Source of the DNA: Plectrocnemia conspersa
Taxonomy: Eukaryota; Arthropoda; Insecta; Trichoptera; Polycentropodidae
Length of the DNA stretch: 64,000 bases
Direction of reading: 5' to 3'
Assembly: GCA_009617715.1 (NCBI GenBank)
Contig: VTFK01000152.1
Location: 1,178,001-1,242,000 of the forward strand
A program made the position numbers and the translations under genes. Below, one piece after another: positions 23,331-34,689 of the stretch (the stretch's first letter is position 1; each line of letters starts with the position of its first letter). A model generated the notes under the pieces. That model made no database searches and had not been told where the DNA came from. It saw nothing but the letters and a program-made list of their open reading frames with translations.

Positions 23331-24365
23331 CGGGTAGGCCGCAAGTTCGCAAACGGGCGATTGTTTTTATGTGCAAACTTTCTCGGGACGATTTTCAATT
23401 TCGGTTATGACTCACTTTAGCGAAGCGCCGTATGCAACACTATTATTTCGTAATCTAAAAATATGTTATGCTTTATTCCTTTTACGGAGAGAAAAAAAAA
23501 AAAATACAATACTCTCCCCTATATCAGTTTCGTTTGAGCCACTATCTTGACGTCGGTGCCCGTCTGGCCGATATTCCATCGCTCTGTTCAAACAAATCTT
23601 CAATTTCAGAAAGAGGAATTTTCATGTCTGAAGAGAAAATTTTCTCACTAAACAAACAGGTCTTGCATATTTAACGTGTAGCATTCAAATCAAACAGAGT
23701 TGGCGTATTATTTATTCTACGCATAGTAAGTAATGTTTTTTTCCAACAGTTATCTTTGCAAACAAGTCACAAACAGAAACGGTGCAATGAGTTTCAGCGC
23801 CATTTCTCTTGTGGAAACAATATGGCTCAACTGCAAACTAATTAATTCTCGACTCTGGATCGTAGAACACGTCCAATCTCCTTGTGCATTTCTCATCTTG
23901 CATATCACATTTATACAAGTTTTCCGTCATTAATATGCATTGCGAAATTTTCTCTCATTTTATGTTTTTCATGTTACATAAATCATAAAGAAAATGTATT
24001 TAAAAATGTAATATTCGATGATTTTATCTAAAGGAATCCTTTTCTATTCTTTGAACATACATTGTAGGGGTTAATGTATTCACGTCATGCTTTTCTAACT
24101 TTGTATAAAAACTTTTTACCCAATATACGTAACCACTCGCGACATTCATAGATAAATCTTTTCAACACTAAGCTCAACACACCTTAAAAATATGGTATAA
24201 TTATAAAGTATATATATATATATATATGAAAAAATAAATAAAACTTTTGAATATGATATTGAAAAAATATATGTATTTGAACTGCATCATTACAATTAGT
24301 GTATCTTCTCATAAATTATTTTTCGACATTTTTTGTTGAAAATTAAATTAGTACGAATATTTTTA
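23331..24365. other. Noncoding DNA
   Basis: CpG-rich until about 23420 and then AT-rich, with a (TA)n tract at 24208-24229. Short plus-strand frames (23468-23674, 23733-23933) show no domain. Confidence 0.5.
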
Positions 24366-24369
24366 AATA

Positions 24370-24552
24370 TGTTATACTGCTGCGTAAGAAAGAGTGGTTC
24401 CATGCCAGATGTTATAAATATGCACGCTTTCTTGAAAGTTTTTAATAGAGGTCGAAAGTATTTGAATGACAAAACAACGTTAAAAATCAGATAATGAAAA
24501 ATCGCTCCGCGTGGGAATCGGCAGATTTTAAAACTGTATGGGCGCTTTACAC
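24370..24552 (+). repeat. Dispersed repeat A, copy 3
   Basis: gttatactgctgcgtaagaa, gtggttccatgccagatgtt, atgcacgctttcttg, aaatcagataatg and cgctccgcgtgggaatcgg match copies 1 and 2 in order. Confidence 0.75.
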
Positions 24553-25140
24553 AGAACTTTTGCCTGTCGGCGAACTCACGTTTTTTCAATAATCGAAAGA
24601 GGTTTTTTATCTTTATCTTGTTCGAAATATAAAAATGTTAAATAGCAATAGCTCTTATTGGCAATTTTTCTACGATTGTGCTATAAATTCCTTCTTTACT
24701 CAGCGCTCTGTAATAAATCGAAGTAAATCGATTCATTTCGGTTCTTTGATTATTCACGTCCATTATAATGAATCATCATTATATTGAAGTTGGTTCTCTC
24801 CGAAATATTATTATAATGACATACTATATATTATATAAATATTTATTTATTTATTAAAAATTCTCCAGATAATCGAAAGGTGAAAATAAGAATTCTCATT
24901 TCTCGAAAAATGAGAATCCAGAATGCATACTTTCAATGGCGGAAATGACCTGCCAATAAATATAAACAGCTTAAGAATCGTATTGAATCGTTTTTCATGT
25001 AGATACACGATAATGTATTTTTTAACTATTTTTAGTTAATTTTTTCAATATTAAAACTGGTCTTAATGACCAACAATTGATTTTTCATATTTAATAATTT
25101 ATGTTTTAAGCACTGTACCCATCGGCATCCAAAATTTTCG
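24553..25140. other. AT-rich noncoding DNA
   Basis: No gene or repeat recognised. Confidence 0.5.
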
Positions 25141-25143
25141 GTT

Positions 25144-25341
25144 TTACACTACACAATCACTAATAGTAAATGAGTTCCAGTAATGATAACTAGACCACTT
25201 TAAAGGTTTAGTCATCATCAGCCGCCTTTTCAAGTTGTCCACATTGAGGATGTTGCTGCCTCGATATTGATGTGCTGTTTCATGCTTAGCAGCAAAACGT
25301 TTTATAGCACTAGCGATGACTTCGACACCTATCTGTAACAC
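25144..25341 (-). pseudogene. Possible LINE ORF2 C-terminal fragment
   Basis: A 65-residue minus-strand frame contains AIKRFAAKHETAHQYRG and NVDNLKRRLMMTKPLKW before a stop. The spacing of an amphipathic helix, a short Asn-rich link and an RRLxxTKPLxx ending resembles the extreme C-terminus of many I/Jockey-group LINE polymerases, where it closes the protein. There is no RT core next to it and no poly-A within 100 bp, so the assignment is tentative. Confidence 0.3.
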
Positions 25342-25676
25342 TTAATTTTGAATTTTTTAATCATTTTAATGTGACACTGTTTGGCACACCTTTTCGCTGG
25401 TTGTAAATTTTAATTTTGTTGTATATTCATTGTTTTGAGTTTCTTCCCATAAGCAAATATATATGTGTATTTTTTATTTCAAGTTCTGATTTTTTAAATG
25501 TTTTTACTGCAGTTTGGTGTCATGCTAAATAGAAATTTGTTGCCGTTTATGAAAATTTGCAATTGATTAGTTATATTTATATTAGTGATTTTATTTTCCA
25601 TTTTTTGCTCCAATTAGTGAATCTATTAGAGGCTTGTTTATCGGTAGTATTCGATATTTTTTCACCACTGCCAGGT

Positions 25677-25724
25677 TTGCAGTATCAACCGCAAATGTTA
25701 GAATATTTGCGGATGATACTGCAA
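25677..25724. repeat. Near-perfect hairpin
   Basis: Arms ttgcagtatcaaccgcaaat (25677-25696) and atttgcggatgatactgcaa (25705-25724) pair over 20 bp with one mismatch around an 8-base loop. It sits inside a GC-neutral region with no transposon features. Confidence 0.75.
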
Positions 25725-25869
25725 AATGCTAGTCTTTACGGGTCGGCTTGTAGTACTGCTCTCCTAGTCGTCTTTGAGTTTCTGTGTCCTAAGTTGCGTG
25801 TCACGTTCTACATAATGTAAACAATTCTTAATATCTAAGACATATATAAAATACCTTTTTTTTTGAACT

Positions 25870-26067
25870 TTAATTTAAAAATTCATTTAATATTTCACAA
25901 CCCTGTACTAAAGCAAGAACATGATTTCTGGGTGGCCCTTTATAAGATAAACCATTAGGGTCACATTTCGATAATGATAATAATATGTTTAACAAATAGT
26001 TACTTTCAAATTCATGTCGACTTTTAGTTGGCAACTCACATTCGTTCAACCTGTCATCTAGGAACAT
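25870..26067 (-). CDS. Hypothetical 65-residue open frame
   Basis: The minus-strand frame includes LNECELPTKSRHEFESNYLL, KCDPNGLSYKGPPRNHVLAL and ends ILNEFLN. It stays open for several more codons upstream of its first Met. The composition is protein-like and the frame ends cleanly, but I do not recognise the family. A decayed transposon gene or a host exon are both possible. No splice sites flank it convincingly. Confidence 0.28.
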   Translation of the reverse strand: MFLDDRLNECELPTKSRHEFESNYLLNILLSLSKCDPNGLSYKGPPRNHVLALVQGCEILNEFLN

Positions 26068-26089
26068 ATTCGAAATTGTAGTAATTATT

Positions 26090-26800
26090 ATTTTTTCCTT
26101 TAAAGGATTATTAATTACTAATATACTATTTAAAATAAATTGTTAACAAATAACATTATCTCAGCTACACGCGTTTCCCGGTAACAGATTATTAATGGTC
26201 AAAAGGATTTGCTTTTGATTTTGTGGTTTAATGTAAAATACGTATTTATAGAACTTTGATCTTATTATTAGCTCAAGTTAAGTTTGCTTTATAAAGTTTA
26301 TCAGAAATGGTCTCGTTATTTGTTTTCAATTAAAATGTACCACCGAATTTTATTAAAAAAATATGTTGTTAAAACTATTATCTGTTTTTTTATTATAATT
26401 AATAATATATACGATTTTGGCATATAAACAAATTTGGCCAATATCCGCATTCTGCGCACATTTCCCTCATTTTTCCTTTGACGTATAGCCGAAAACGCTG
26501 GGCGCAAAGTTTTACAAAAGATTAATAGATTTCCAAGCCTCTCTTTTGTGTTTTTTCCTCTCTTCACAGCAAAGCGGGTGTATTTTCTTCTTTATTTAAC
26601 CCAAATAGGTCTCTTTCTCTATACTTGAATTCACCCTTTCGATCCACTGAATGTGCGAAAAGCGTTCGATTGATCCTTGACGAATTTTCCCTTACTGCAT
26701 ATATTTTTTATTGTGTAATATATACGAATATGTAAATTTAATCGGTTCTCGATTCGCATGCGTAACAATATAACGTATCCATATAAGGGTTACGGTCCAA
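26090..26800. other. AT-rich noncoding DNA
   Basis: No gene or repeat recognised. A minus-strand frame at 26316-26567 is basic and low in complexity and is probably incidental. Confidence 0.5.
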
Positions 26801-27360
26801 ACTTTTCGCATTGGCACAGTTTATTAGCTAATTGTGTATGATATACTCGCGGCCATTTTTCACAGTTAGCGCCGAAGTTCTCCGCTTTTCCCGATTGGCG
26901 TGCGTGCTTGTGTGTGTGTGGAACGGGGGATGGCATCAATTCGCGTCGATTTTTCTTCCTGGCACGTAATACAACGCGATAAAGTTGTGTGTGTGGTGTG
27001 GCTTTTCCGGGGTATCTCGCGTGTGTCATATCGGGATGAAGAGCGAAAAGTTCGCCTCTGAGCCTCCAAACACATGGCCGGTGTGTGATTTATGTTATTG
27101 CCCCGTTGTTCGCGGTGTTTCTTTGCGATAAATTATTTGCTCCGGAAAATTTTCCCGTACGGGTTTTCCCCGGGGCGTCTTATCGCGGCCGCCAAATTGT
27201 TAATTCGTGTTTGTCTCGCGAAAAATAATAATAATTTGTGTTATTTAAATGTATTTTTCCTGGATTATGCGATTATCGTACATTTACGAAATTTTCGTGA
27301 TCCGGTGATTATTTAACCGCGATTCAGTCATTTTGTAACCACGAAAAAGTGAGTAATGCT
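26800..27360 (+). promoter_or_regulatory. CpG-rich island ending in a donor-like site
   Basis: GC/CpG-rich block with GT runs (gtgtgtgtgtgg near 26911; gtgtgtggtgtgg near 26988) and gcggccgcc at 27185. It ends in acgaaaaa|gtgagtaatg (donor at 27349), a good 5' splice-site match. It could be a promoter with an untranslated exon. No frame gives a recognisable protein. Confidence 0.3.
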
Positions 27361-27414
27361 TTTACACTATTTCGTTCAATATCTCTAAAAATATTAAATT
27401 ATAATTTGAATATA

Positions 27415-28766
27415 CAGGCTTGGCCATATAAATGTGTTATATATTAAATAATCGTGAAAATATAAATAAAAAAACCGACTAAAATTGTTTAATGTGATTA
27501 TTTTACGCTTATTTTTAATATTTAGTAGTCTAACCCTTAGCTATAATTACAGCTTCAACCCTTTTCGGCATACTGTCAACTAATGACTTGTGGGTACACG
27601 GAGACAATGTTCTCAATTCCATCTGTATTTTTCGCGTAGCTTAATTTTGGGTTTGCAATTGTGTTGAGCAACCTTTTTTTGAATTTGGCACATAAATAGG
27701 GTTAAGGTCTGGTGACTGAATAGGTCATCTTAAAAGCGTCAAATTTTTTGACGCAAACTAACCCCGGCTTTTTTTGACATGGAGCGTTTTCTTGCTGGAA
27801 TTAGATGGTAGCGTGTTCTGTGCTTGAAAATATTTTCCAGTATAAATCCGTTAAAGTGGATTTTAACATTGAAATATAAATGTCACTATTCATACTACCC
27901 TCGCAAGTGTACAGGCTTCCTACTCCTGCTGCCGCCATGCAACCCCTGACCATAACGCTTCCGCCACAATATTTGACTTTGGCTAATAAGCAATCAGTTA
28001 GATATTCTTCTCCGACTCTTGTGTACTACACCAGGGGTCACAAAAATGTTTAAAAATAGTATGATTATTTAATAAATAAAATTGAAAAATTAAGTTTTTA
28101 ATATTTTTTAAAATTTTAGTTTAAAATTATCTTAAAGTAGTTTTCATCGGACCAAATGACTTTCGCCTAATATTCAGATGTCCAATCTCGGTGTTTTCGG
28201 GTCCACTCCAAGCCACGGTTTGTGTCGGGCTTTACAACCTTTGAGCTCCACATTTTTGAGTTTTCTTCTCACCGTCCGCGAAAAAATGGAAAAAATTCCG
28301 CTTACAGAGGCTTCAGCAATCAGCTTTGAAGACGTTTTTCGACGATTTTTAAAGGACTCGCGAACCAACATTCGATTTTCCTGGCCAGTTGTCTTTCGTT
28401 TTCTTCCATTTCTTGGCTTTGATTTGTAAGAACCACATCCGTTGAACCGTTTCAAAGCATTTTGGACAGCGTGTTATGAACAATTATTGTATTTACTAAT
28501 TTTCGCTATATAAAATTATATTCGCTCTTTTAGCTTCACTTAATCAGCGTTTTTTAGGATTTTTAAAATGTTTATAAAGCGAAACTAAACAATTTGACCT
28601 GCAATATTTTTTAAAACTCAAGTGAGCAATTAAAAACGACAAGTTCCTTTGTATAGTTCTCAGAATTACGGTTAAAATTATATGCTAAAATATTTCGGTC
28701 CGACTATGCACTTGTAAAGGGTTACACACTATTTTAAAGGGTGCCCCATTATTATGGCCAAGGTCG
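27415..28766 (-). mobile_element. Full-length Tc1-family DNA transposon (dead)
   Basis: The 1352-bp element lies between TA dinucleotides at 27413-27414 and 28767-28768, the Tc1/mariner target duplication. Termini read inward caggcttggccatataaatg (left) and cgaccttggccataataatg (right, reverse complement), with a shared cttggccata core. The interior is a decayed Tc1 transposase on the minus strand. Length and layout are those of an ordinary Tc1 element. Confidence 0.9.
27560..28470 (-). pseudogene. Tc1-family transposase relic
   Basis: This enzyme cuts and pastes the element by a DDE mechanism. The first open part (28455-28174) holds the second helix-turn-helix of the DNA-binding region: ALKRFNGCGSYKSKPRNGRK, NRRKTSS and SRTVRRKLKNVELKGCKARH. 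The catalytic region continues in broken frames: VIWSDE (first Asp, near 28150), YCGGSVMVRGCMAA (near 27980), QQENAPCQ (27776-27799, second catalytic Asp replaced by Glu) and a degenerate form of SPDLNPI near 27720. Several stops and frameshifts, plus the changed catalytic residue, show it is inactive. Confidence 0.9.
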
Positions 28767-29138
28767 TATGTCTCATATTTATTTTTGCCGATTGTATATA
28801 TCACACATGGTTAGGCATCCAAATACCTGGTCGAATTCATTTTCCGGCTCTCGGGCATTTTCTCATAAAATAATGGTTCCGGTCCCGCGTAATTTTTTAC
28901 TGCCAGTTATAATCTATAATATTTTTAAATATCAAAGCATCTAGTGTTTCATATTTTATAGTACTTCGAATTTTCTCTGAAAAATTTTTAACATCGGAAA
29001 ATATCGATCATAAAACTTATATAGTCAAAAAATGTTTTTGGAGTATTAATCGAAAATCCTTGCCCCTTTTTTAACTACCTGCTCCTTATTTTTCTCATTT
29101 ATTTTGCATTTTTAACACTATAGTTAAGCCGTTGATTT
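28767..29138. other. AT-rich spacer with a fragment of dispersed repeat B
   Basis: 29020-29095 (ttaatcgaaaatccttgccc then ttttaactacctgctcc) matches part of repeat B at 42369-42606 and 52299-52560. Confidence 0.55.
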
Positions 29139-29340
29139 TGAAAGTGGGGCAAGTCCATATTTTGTTATTGTTGAATAATTAATGGTTGCCGTTTCAACTG
29201 ATTTAAAAATATTAGTAAGCAATTATAGACTTATTTTAAATTGTTTACGATCTTTTTTTTTCATATGCCATAATTATAATCGCGTTATTTAAACAAAACC
29301 CTTGTTTTTAATAGGACCCAATGGACTTACCCCACTTTCA
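29139..29340. mobile_element. MITE with 19-bp inverted termini
   Basis: The left end tgaaagtggggcaagtcca (29139-29157) and right end tggacttaccccactttca (29322-29340) are inverted repeats with one mismatch, enclosing 164 bp of AT-rich noncoding DNA. This is the structure of a miniature inverted-repeat element. The family is unassigned and no clear target duplication was found. Confidence 0.75.
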
Positions 29341-29630
29341 TAAGCAATGATTTTATGAAAATTTTCTGTTTTCAAGAGTGTAATTGTAATAGGAAAAAAC
29401 AGAATAATTTATTTCTCTACTTTTCTATTTTATTTCAACACTTCATACTTTTTTCGAATAGGAGCATTCAACAAAAAAAGCTTAATATTATTTTATAGAA
29501 AAGAGAGAACAACAAAAAGGAAAATATAATAATTATATATATAACACACAATAACATAAATACAACATAGCAAAATACCTAAAGGAATATTACTGTTATT
29601 TTTTTAAGTAAGATAATGCAAATTTTTGAA
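29341..29630. other. AT-rich spacer
   Basis: No gene or repeat recognised between the MITE and the transposon-protein relic. Confidence 0.5.
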
Positions 29631-29639
29631 GTACCCATT

Positions 29640-30580
29640 ATGTAGGGGTGGTTTGTAAGGCAATAAATCCATCATATATTTATATTTCTCTTTAGTAATA
29701 GGCCTAGTTTTTTCCATTTAAAGATGGCAATGTTATTTCGGTGAAAATCTTTGGCCTACCCCTTTCGGCGATAAATCAATAGTTTTAAATTGTGACTAAA
29801 TTATACGGCGCATTTCTTAATACTCGTATCCAAAACATTTTCAGCCTGTTGCCAGTTTCGCCATCAATATTTTTGATACTTTTCAAAATTGCCTTCTCCA
29901 GATTCGTATAGTAAAAATGTATTTTGTTTGTGACATGCTTCTATCAATTTGTAATAATCTTCGGCAATGTACAGAAAATTGGTTTTTCGAATAAGCATTG
30001 CTAGAACATCAAAATCGCGATCATTTGGCAAGAATGAATGTCCAGATAATAAGAATTTATGGTCAATAATATCTATATTGTTATCGCTATACCGAACAAT
30101 TTTCATTCACGTTAGGGCAAACTTTATATTTCTATTTTGGCCAGTGCACATATCGCTTTAAGCGATAACATGTTTGTGAGTTGTCACATTTTGTGGGTGT
30201 TTTAAACAGTAAGAAGGTACTTCTTGTGCTTCTCTCGTAGCAGTTGGTTTATCCCAGGTATACATACGAATTTAATTTAATTTTCCCGGAGGAACCTTCC
30301 ATTCTGCTACGAAAATCTTCTCAAAATGTTGTTGCATTGAAAGCACGGTCCACTCTTTCCTTAAGATAAATTAAACTTGTCTAAAAAAAATTTTGCATAC
30401 TAAATTTTTTGCTTCTTTTGTATCTAAATAATATTTAAAACTGCAAGTCCTTTGCGTTCCCTGTAATTTCTCGGTCGTATTTTTCTCTTACCACACTTCT
30501 GTGTAAAACCATTATTCTGTAAGACTCCAAAAATTTTCACAAGTTTGTTTCCTCGTAGCTATTGAAATTAACTAACATAG
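29640..30580 (-). pseudogene. Relic of a DUF7869-like transposon-associated protein
   Basis: The minus strand preserves ordered pieces of a large arthropod protein family that I know from many mobile-element copies: WTVLSMQQHFEKIFVAEW and MYTWDKPTATREAQEVPSYC (about 30360-30190), SDMCTGQNRNIKFALT (about 30165-30110), then an open segment 30106-29864 with IDIIDHKFLLSGHSFLPNDR directly followed by DF, and EDYYKLIEACHKQNTFLLY. Downstream, RGRPKIFTEITLP (near 29750) continues the pattern. The Asp in SDxCTGQN and the SGHSFLPNDRDF block are the family's hallmarks and are reminiscent of a metal-binding nuclease core, though I do not know its function. Frameshifts and stops break it in several places. 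Confidence 0.7.
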
Positions 30581-32020
30581 CACGCTGTTCAATTTTTATT
30601 AAAATTATTTTATTTTGCCTTACTTTCAAAATTAACAAACAATAATATCATTGACCAAAATAAATTACTAGTGAAAAAATTTACACTTATTTGTAGATAT
30701 GATTGTGAATTGATTAAAAACAAAAAATTAAAGGTAATTTGTAATGAAAATTAGCTCTAACTCTTTTTTTTTAATAAAATGGACTTTTTTCATCTCGTTT
30801 TTCTTTCATTATGCTTACACCGACTCGTCAGTATTTAGTTTATTCTAAAGATATTCCATTGAAAATAGAAAATTTCACATTGAATATGTGTATTAATAAA
30901 CATGTACGAGCAATAAATAATAATAAATAAATATTCCCTGTTAGTTCCTTTTAAGCAAGTTATATGTTTTTTTTTAAAAATATATTTACATATAAAAATA
31001 CATACATACATATACAGTCAGAGATGTTAGCCAGTAATGTCCAATTTTCTGCTTAACATATGTATGTAAATGTATAGTACATTTCATTATCTCCATCTCT
31101 TTCTCTCTCTATTGCATATCAGTTTATGTCGCATGATTTACACTTGCAACTATCTACAATTGTTAGCTATCATGCTAATTTTCGCCTGTAGGTTAGCTTG
31201 TTGATAGTTTCCCCGCTGCAGGTGTATTCAATATATGATATGATATATTCAATACAGTGTAATTTAATTTTATTCGTGCCAATAAACTGATATATTAGGC
31301 TTTTATAAGATTGTAAATATTACCTTTAATGACTTTTTATTAATATTTAATTAAATTTAACGAAGAAAATGTAATTTATTATAAAATACAAACAGTTATA
31401 TTTTACAAGGAATAAGTGTAGGCGGTATTCCAAACCTTAAAGTTAAATTTAATAGAGAGACCTAATGAAAAATACTCTTGAAAATATATAAACAACGATC
31501 AACATTTAATTCAATTTTTGTGCTTCAGTTTTTAAGCCTCGGTACTTTTAGTAAAATAAAGTGATACAATATACAACCAAAATTAAGAAAAATGTTTACG
31601 TAAACAGCTAAATATTATTTTCTTAAATATTTTTTATTATGATGTATTAAATAAAAAAATATTTATATTTTTGTTTATTAAATTTGATGTTGTGTTGTAT
31701 AAATATTATTGCATAAGGTTGTCTGTTGAATATATTAGACTCACACTTTGAATCTCATTTTTAGTGTGGAATTATTTGAATAGATCTTTTTCCAATTAAA
31801 TATCTGCCGATTTAAAAGATTTTGTGTATATAATCGATGAAAAAAAATAGATAATTACAATGATGTTTAACCATTTAAGCATTTATTTAAATATGCTAGA
31901 TTGATAACAATTCAATTTTAATAAAAAATACACTTGAATATTTCTATAAGAAAATACATCTGATTGACGAGAAATAATTAAGGGTTATATAATGCTCTTT
32001 TATTGAAGCAATAGCTGTTG
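30581..32020. other. AT-rich noncoding DNA
   Basis: No gene or repeat copy recognised over about 1.4 kb, apart from TACATA-type microsatellite at about 30985-31015. Confidence 0.5.
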
Positions 32021-32286
32021 TGAACAAATAGTGTAGTTCGCAAGGCGTAGGACTGATAATCTATAGGCCGCGGGCTCTTGTCTCGCAGAAGACTCGAATT
32101 TTTATTTATAAAATTTATTTTATTAAAAACTAGCCTGAGCTGCAAAGTGACATATATTGCTTGTAAGGTTTAATTATAATTTATAATTAATAAAATATAT
32201 ATCACAGATTCACAGACTTGTGTAGGTGTTTATTGTGTTTACTCCGTTGTAACTCATTGGACTTATGACTACCAAGTTACAACATG
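32021..32286 (+). repeat. tRNA-derived SINE, full-length copy 1
   Basis: A tRNA-like head has an A box tagtgtagttcg (32029-32040) and a worn B box near 32072-32085 (gggctcttgtctc). An AT-rich body follows, and then a tail with tgtttactccgttgtaactc, attgg and caagttacaac that matches the tails of the copies at 45678-45937 and 10371-10502. Length is about 265 bp, the same as the other full copy. Transcription would be by RNA polymerase III; the decayed B box suggests it is silent. Confidence 0.78.
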
Positions 32287-32339
32287 AAATTAAAAACATA
32301 TAGACAAATTAAATTTTAATATTTTATTTTTTCATAATT

Positions 32340-32672
32340 TTTCAGCACATACTTTTACCAAGATCTTTCAGCAAAATATTTCATAAAGTGGATGGACACA
32401 GCTCCAATTGTTGGGCACGAAGGCGAATCGATCCATTCGGGTCCTTCTCCACAGCAGAAACAACTTCTTCTGTGCGCACTGTACGACGTCTCTACGGATG
32501 CGTATTATCAATTAGAGTATGCGTGGTGCAAAAACGTTCCATAATTATTCGAATTACTTGCTCGGTTGAACGTTTAGGTCGACTGTAAAATGGACGTAGC
32601 GCAGAGTAAATTTCGCGAACCACGATTTTATAAATATATTTGCAAGCGTTGTTCTGTCGTAAGTCTATTCAT
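32340..32672 (-). pseudogene. Mariner-type transposase, N-terminal fragment
   Basis: From a Met at 32672 the minus strand reads MNRLTTEQRLQIYL, then after a frame change VREIYSALRPFYSRPKRSTE, QVIRIIMERF, RRTVRTEEVVSAVEKDPNGS, IRLRAQQLELCPSTL and ILLKDLG. This is the paired helix-turn-helix DNA-binding half of a mariner-superfamily transposase of the kind that reads ALRPFYGRHNRPTE and QLGLCPSTLWKILRKDLG. The catalytic half is absent, so this is an internally deleted or truncated copy. At least one frameshift and one stop lie in the retained part. Confidence 0.85.
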
Positions 32673-32689
32673 GATAAAATGGCAAACCA

Positions 32690-33060
32690 AACTGAGCACA
32701 AATCAGCTGTCGCTAGGAAAAGCGTTGCCAATTCGAAAAACAAACCTCTAAACACACCTTTTATAATTATTATAAATCAAAAAAGGAATACCTTTCATTT
32801 CATATGTAGTATATATCTTACCATATTTATGCAAACACGAGTCGCATGAATTTATATGTGTACCTTTGCGATGTGGCAATATTTACTCGCCAATCAAAAC
32901 GTCTCTTCTAATATTGATTGTTGTTTTGAAAATACATGTGCTTAAATATTTTTCCCGGTTCGATTTCTATAATGGCTCGCTTAGGTATGAAATTACATTA
33001 TTGATTGCCTTTCAAAAGTATAAAATCAATACCAATGTTTCACAATTGTGATATATTTTT
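32690..33060. other. AT-rich spacer
   Basis: No gene or repeat recognised. It probably includes the terminal part of the mariner copy, but no inverted terminus could be matched. Confidence 0.45.
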
Positions 33061-34350
33061 GCGTCGACGTCTACGTGTGTGTTTCAGCAATTGATTTTAT
33101 AGCTCAAACGTGAAGCGGTTGCTAAAATTAACAGATTACAACCGACACAAAAGGAACGTAATGTTCTGGCAAATTATACGCCGGCGAAAACGCATCTTTA
33201 CACCGGTGCTTTTACTGTAGTAGTATTAATATTAAAACTAAGCGAGGCAGTTTGGCAAACTTTTTATTTTACGATTCCCATTGTCTATTACGACGGCGTC
33301 GCTTCCGGCGCCGCCAGGGTTGCCAACGTTGGTCAAATTTATGCTACGTGTAATTTTCACCAGCGAGCTCCAATGTTCCGGGGTGGTGAAAAATCGAAAT
33401 TGATTATCACGTTCACGGGGCCGAGGATCTCATTAGCTAATTGAATTTTCTGAACGTTATTTTTATTTTATTTTTCATTCCGCCCCTCGCGGTCGCAATC
33501 TCCGTCGCTGTTAAGCTCGCCATTTTTTCTTTGCTTGCAAATTTAATTCACTTCAATGTCGTCTTTGTTTTTTATTATATTACACTGTAAAGTATAGTTG
33601 TTTTAAGCAGACGCGTATTTAAATTATATGTATAAACTTTTTAGATAGATAAAAAATATATAAATAACGATTATGCTGCCACACCTAAATGAAAATTTTG
33701 CTGCCTCATACAATTTAATTATTTTCTCCTTAAAAAAAGCATATAAATCACGCGACACAGCCCTGAACGGACGGTTCGTCGAATTAGCGAGAACAAATTA
33801 AAACGAATTATTCGACGGAATGCTACGTTTTCGTTTTATTCCGTCGTTTGAGGCTGAAGATTTTTTTATTAAAGTCGCGGTGTTTCTTTATTACTCGAAC
33901 AGTTTCAGCAAACTGAGGAATTGGGTCAGAGCCCTCTTTTCGCGACGGTTGTAAAAAAAATAGACTCGGGGCTGAATAAATTTCGACATTGATTTTACAT
34001 TCATTCCGAACGGAAAATTAATTATTTCGACGCAAAAAAATACGGTCACTATCGCGTTTATATCACACCACAACGTAGGCCGTACTGTAATATATCATTT
34101 TTTTTATTATGTCCCATGCGGAGTGTTTACGCGGTTCGCTAAGTTTCGTTCTTGGTTCGCAATTTTACGGATGTTACGCATTAAAAAATAAATGGCCGAT
34201 ATAAATAATTTTTTGACAATACCGAAAGCGGGCATCGTTTTTGGGTATCAGCCTAAAATTTCACCGAAACGAATTTACCACTGGCCGGGCAAACGCACCG
34301 ATTGTGTCCGCAGTTCTATTTATTAACGTTTAATCGCTTAAAAACAACCG
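33060..34350. other. Extended CpG-rich noncoding block
   Basis: 33060-33540 and 33760-34330 are CpG-rich (gcgtcgcttccggcgccgcc near 33296) with TAATTA/TTAATTA cores in between. Open frames are short and on both strands, without domains. This looks like conserved regulatory DNA more than coding sequence. Confidence 0.4.
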
Positions 34351-34689
34351 CCTTCGAATGTTTGTACATACAAACTTCCTCACGTGAACAGTGTCCATGC
34401 AGTATATACAGTTTTGAACATAATACAAATATTAATTAATTTAGTAATGAATAAATAAACAAAACCGCTTGGATGTAAATGTGAGTTAATTATATATCCG
34501 CGATGGGCGTGAATAAGTTGACAAGTCAAAAATGTCTGATTATTTTTTTGTATATCTAAGCAAATTTCCACACAAAAAATAATGGAACTTTTAGTTCTAA
34601 ACCTAAAAATATGATTAATACAAAATACACGTTTATTTTTTTATTGTTTAAAGTTATTATAAAATAATTTTATTTAATAAGTATTAATA

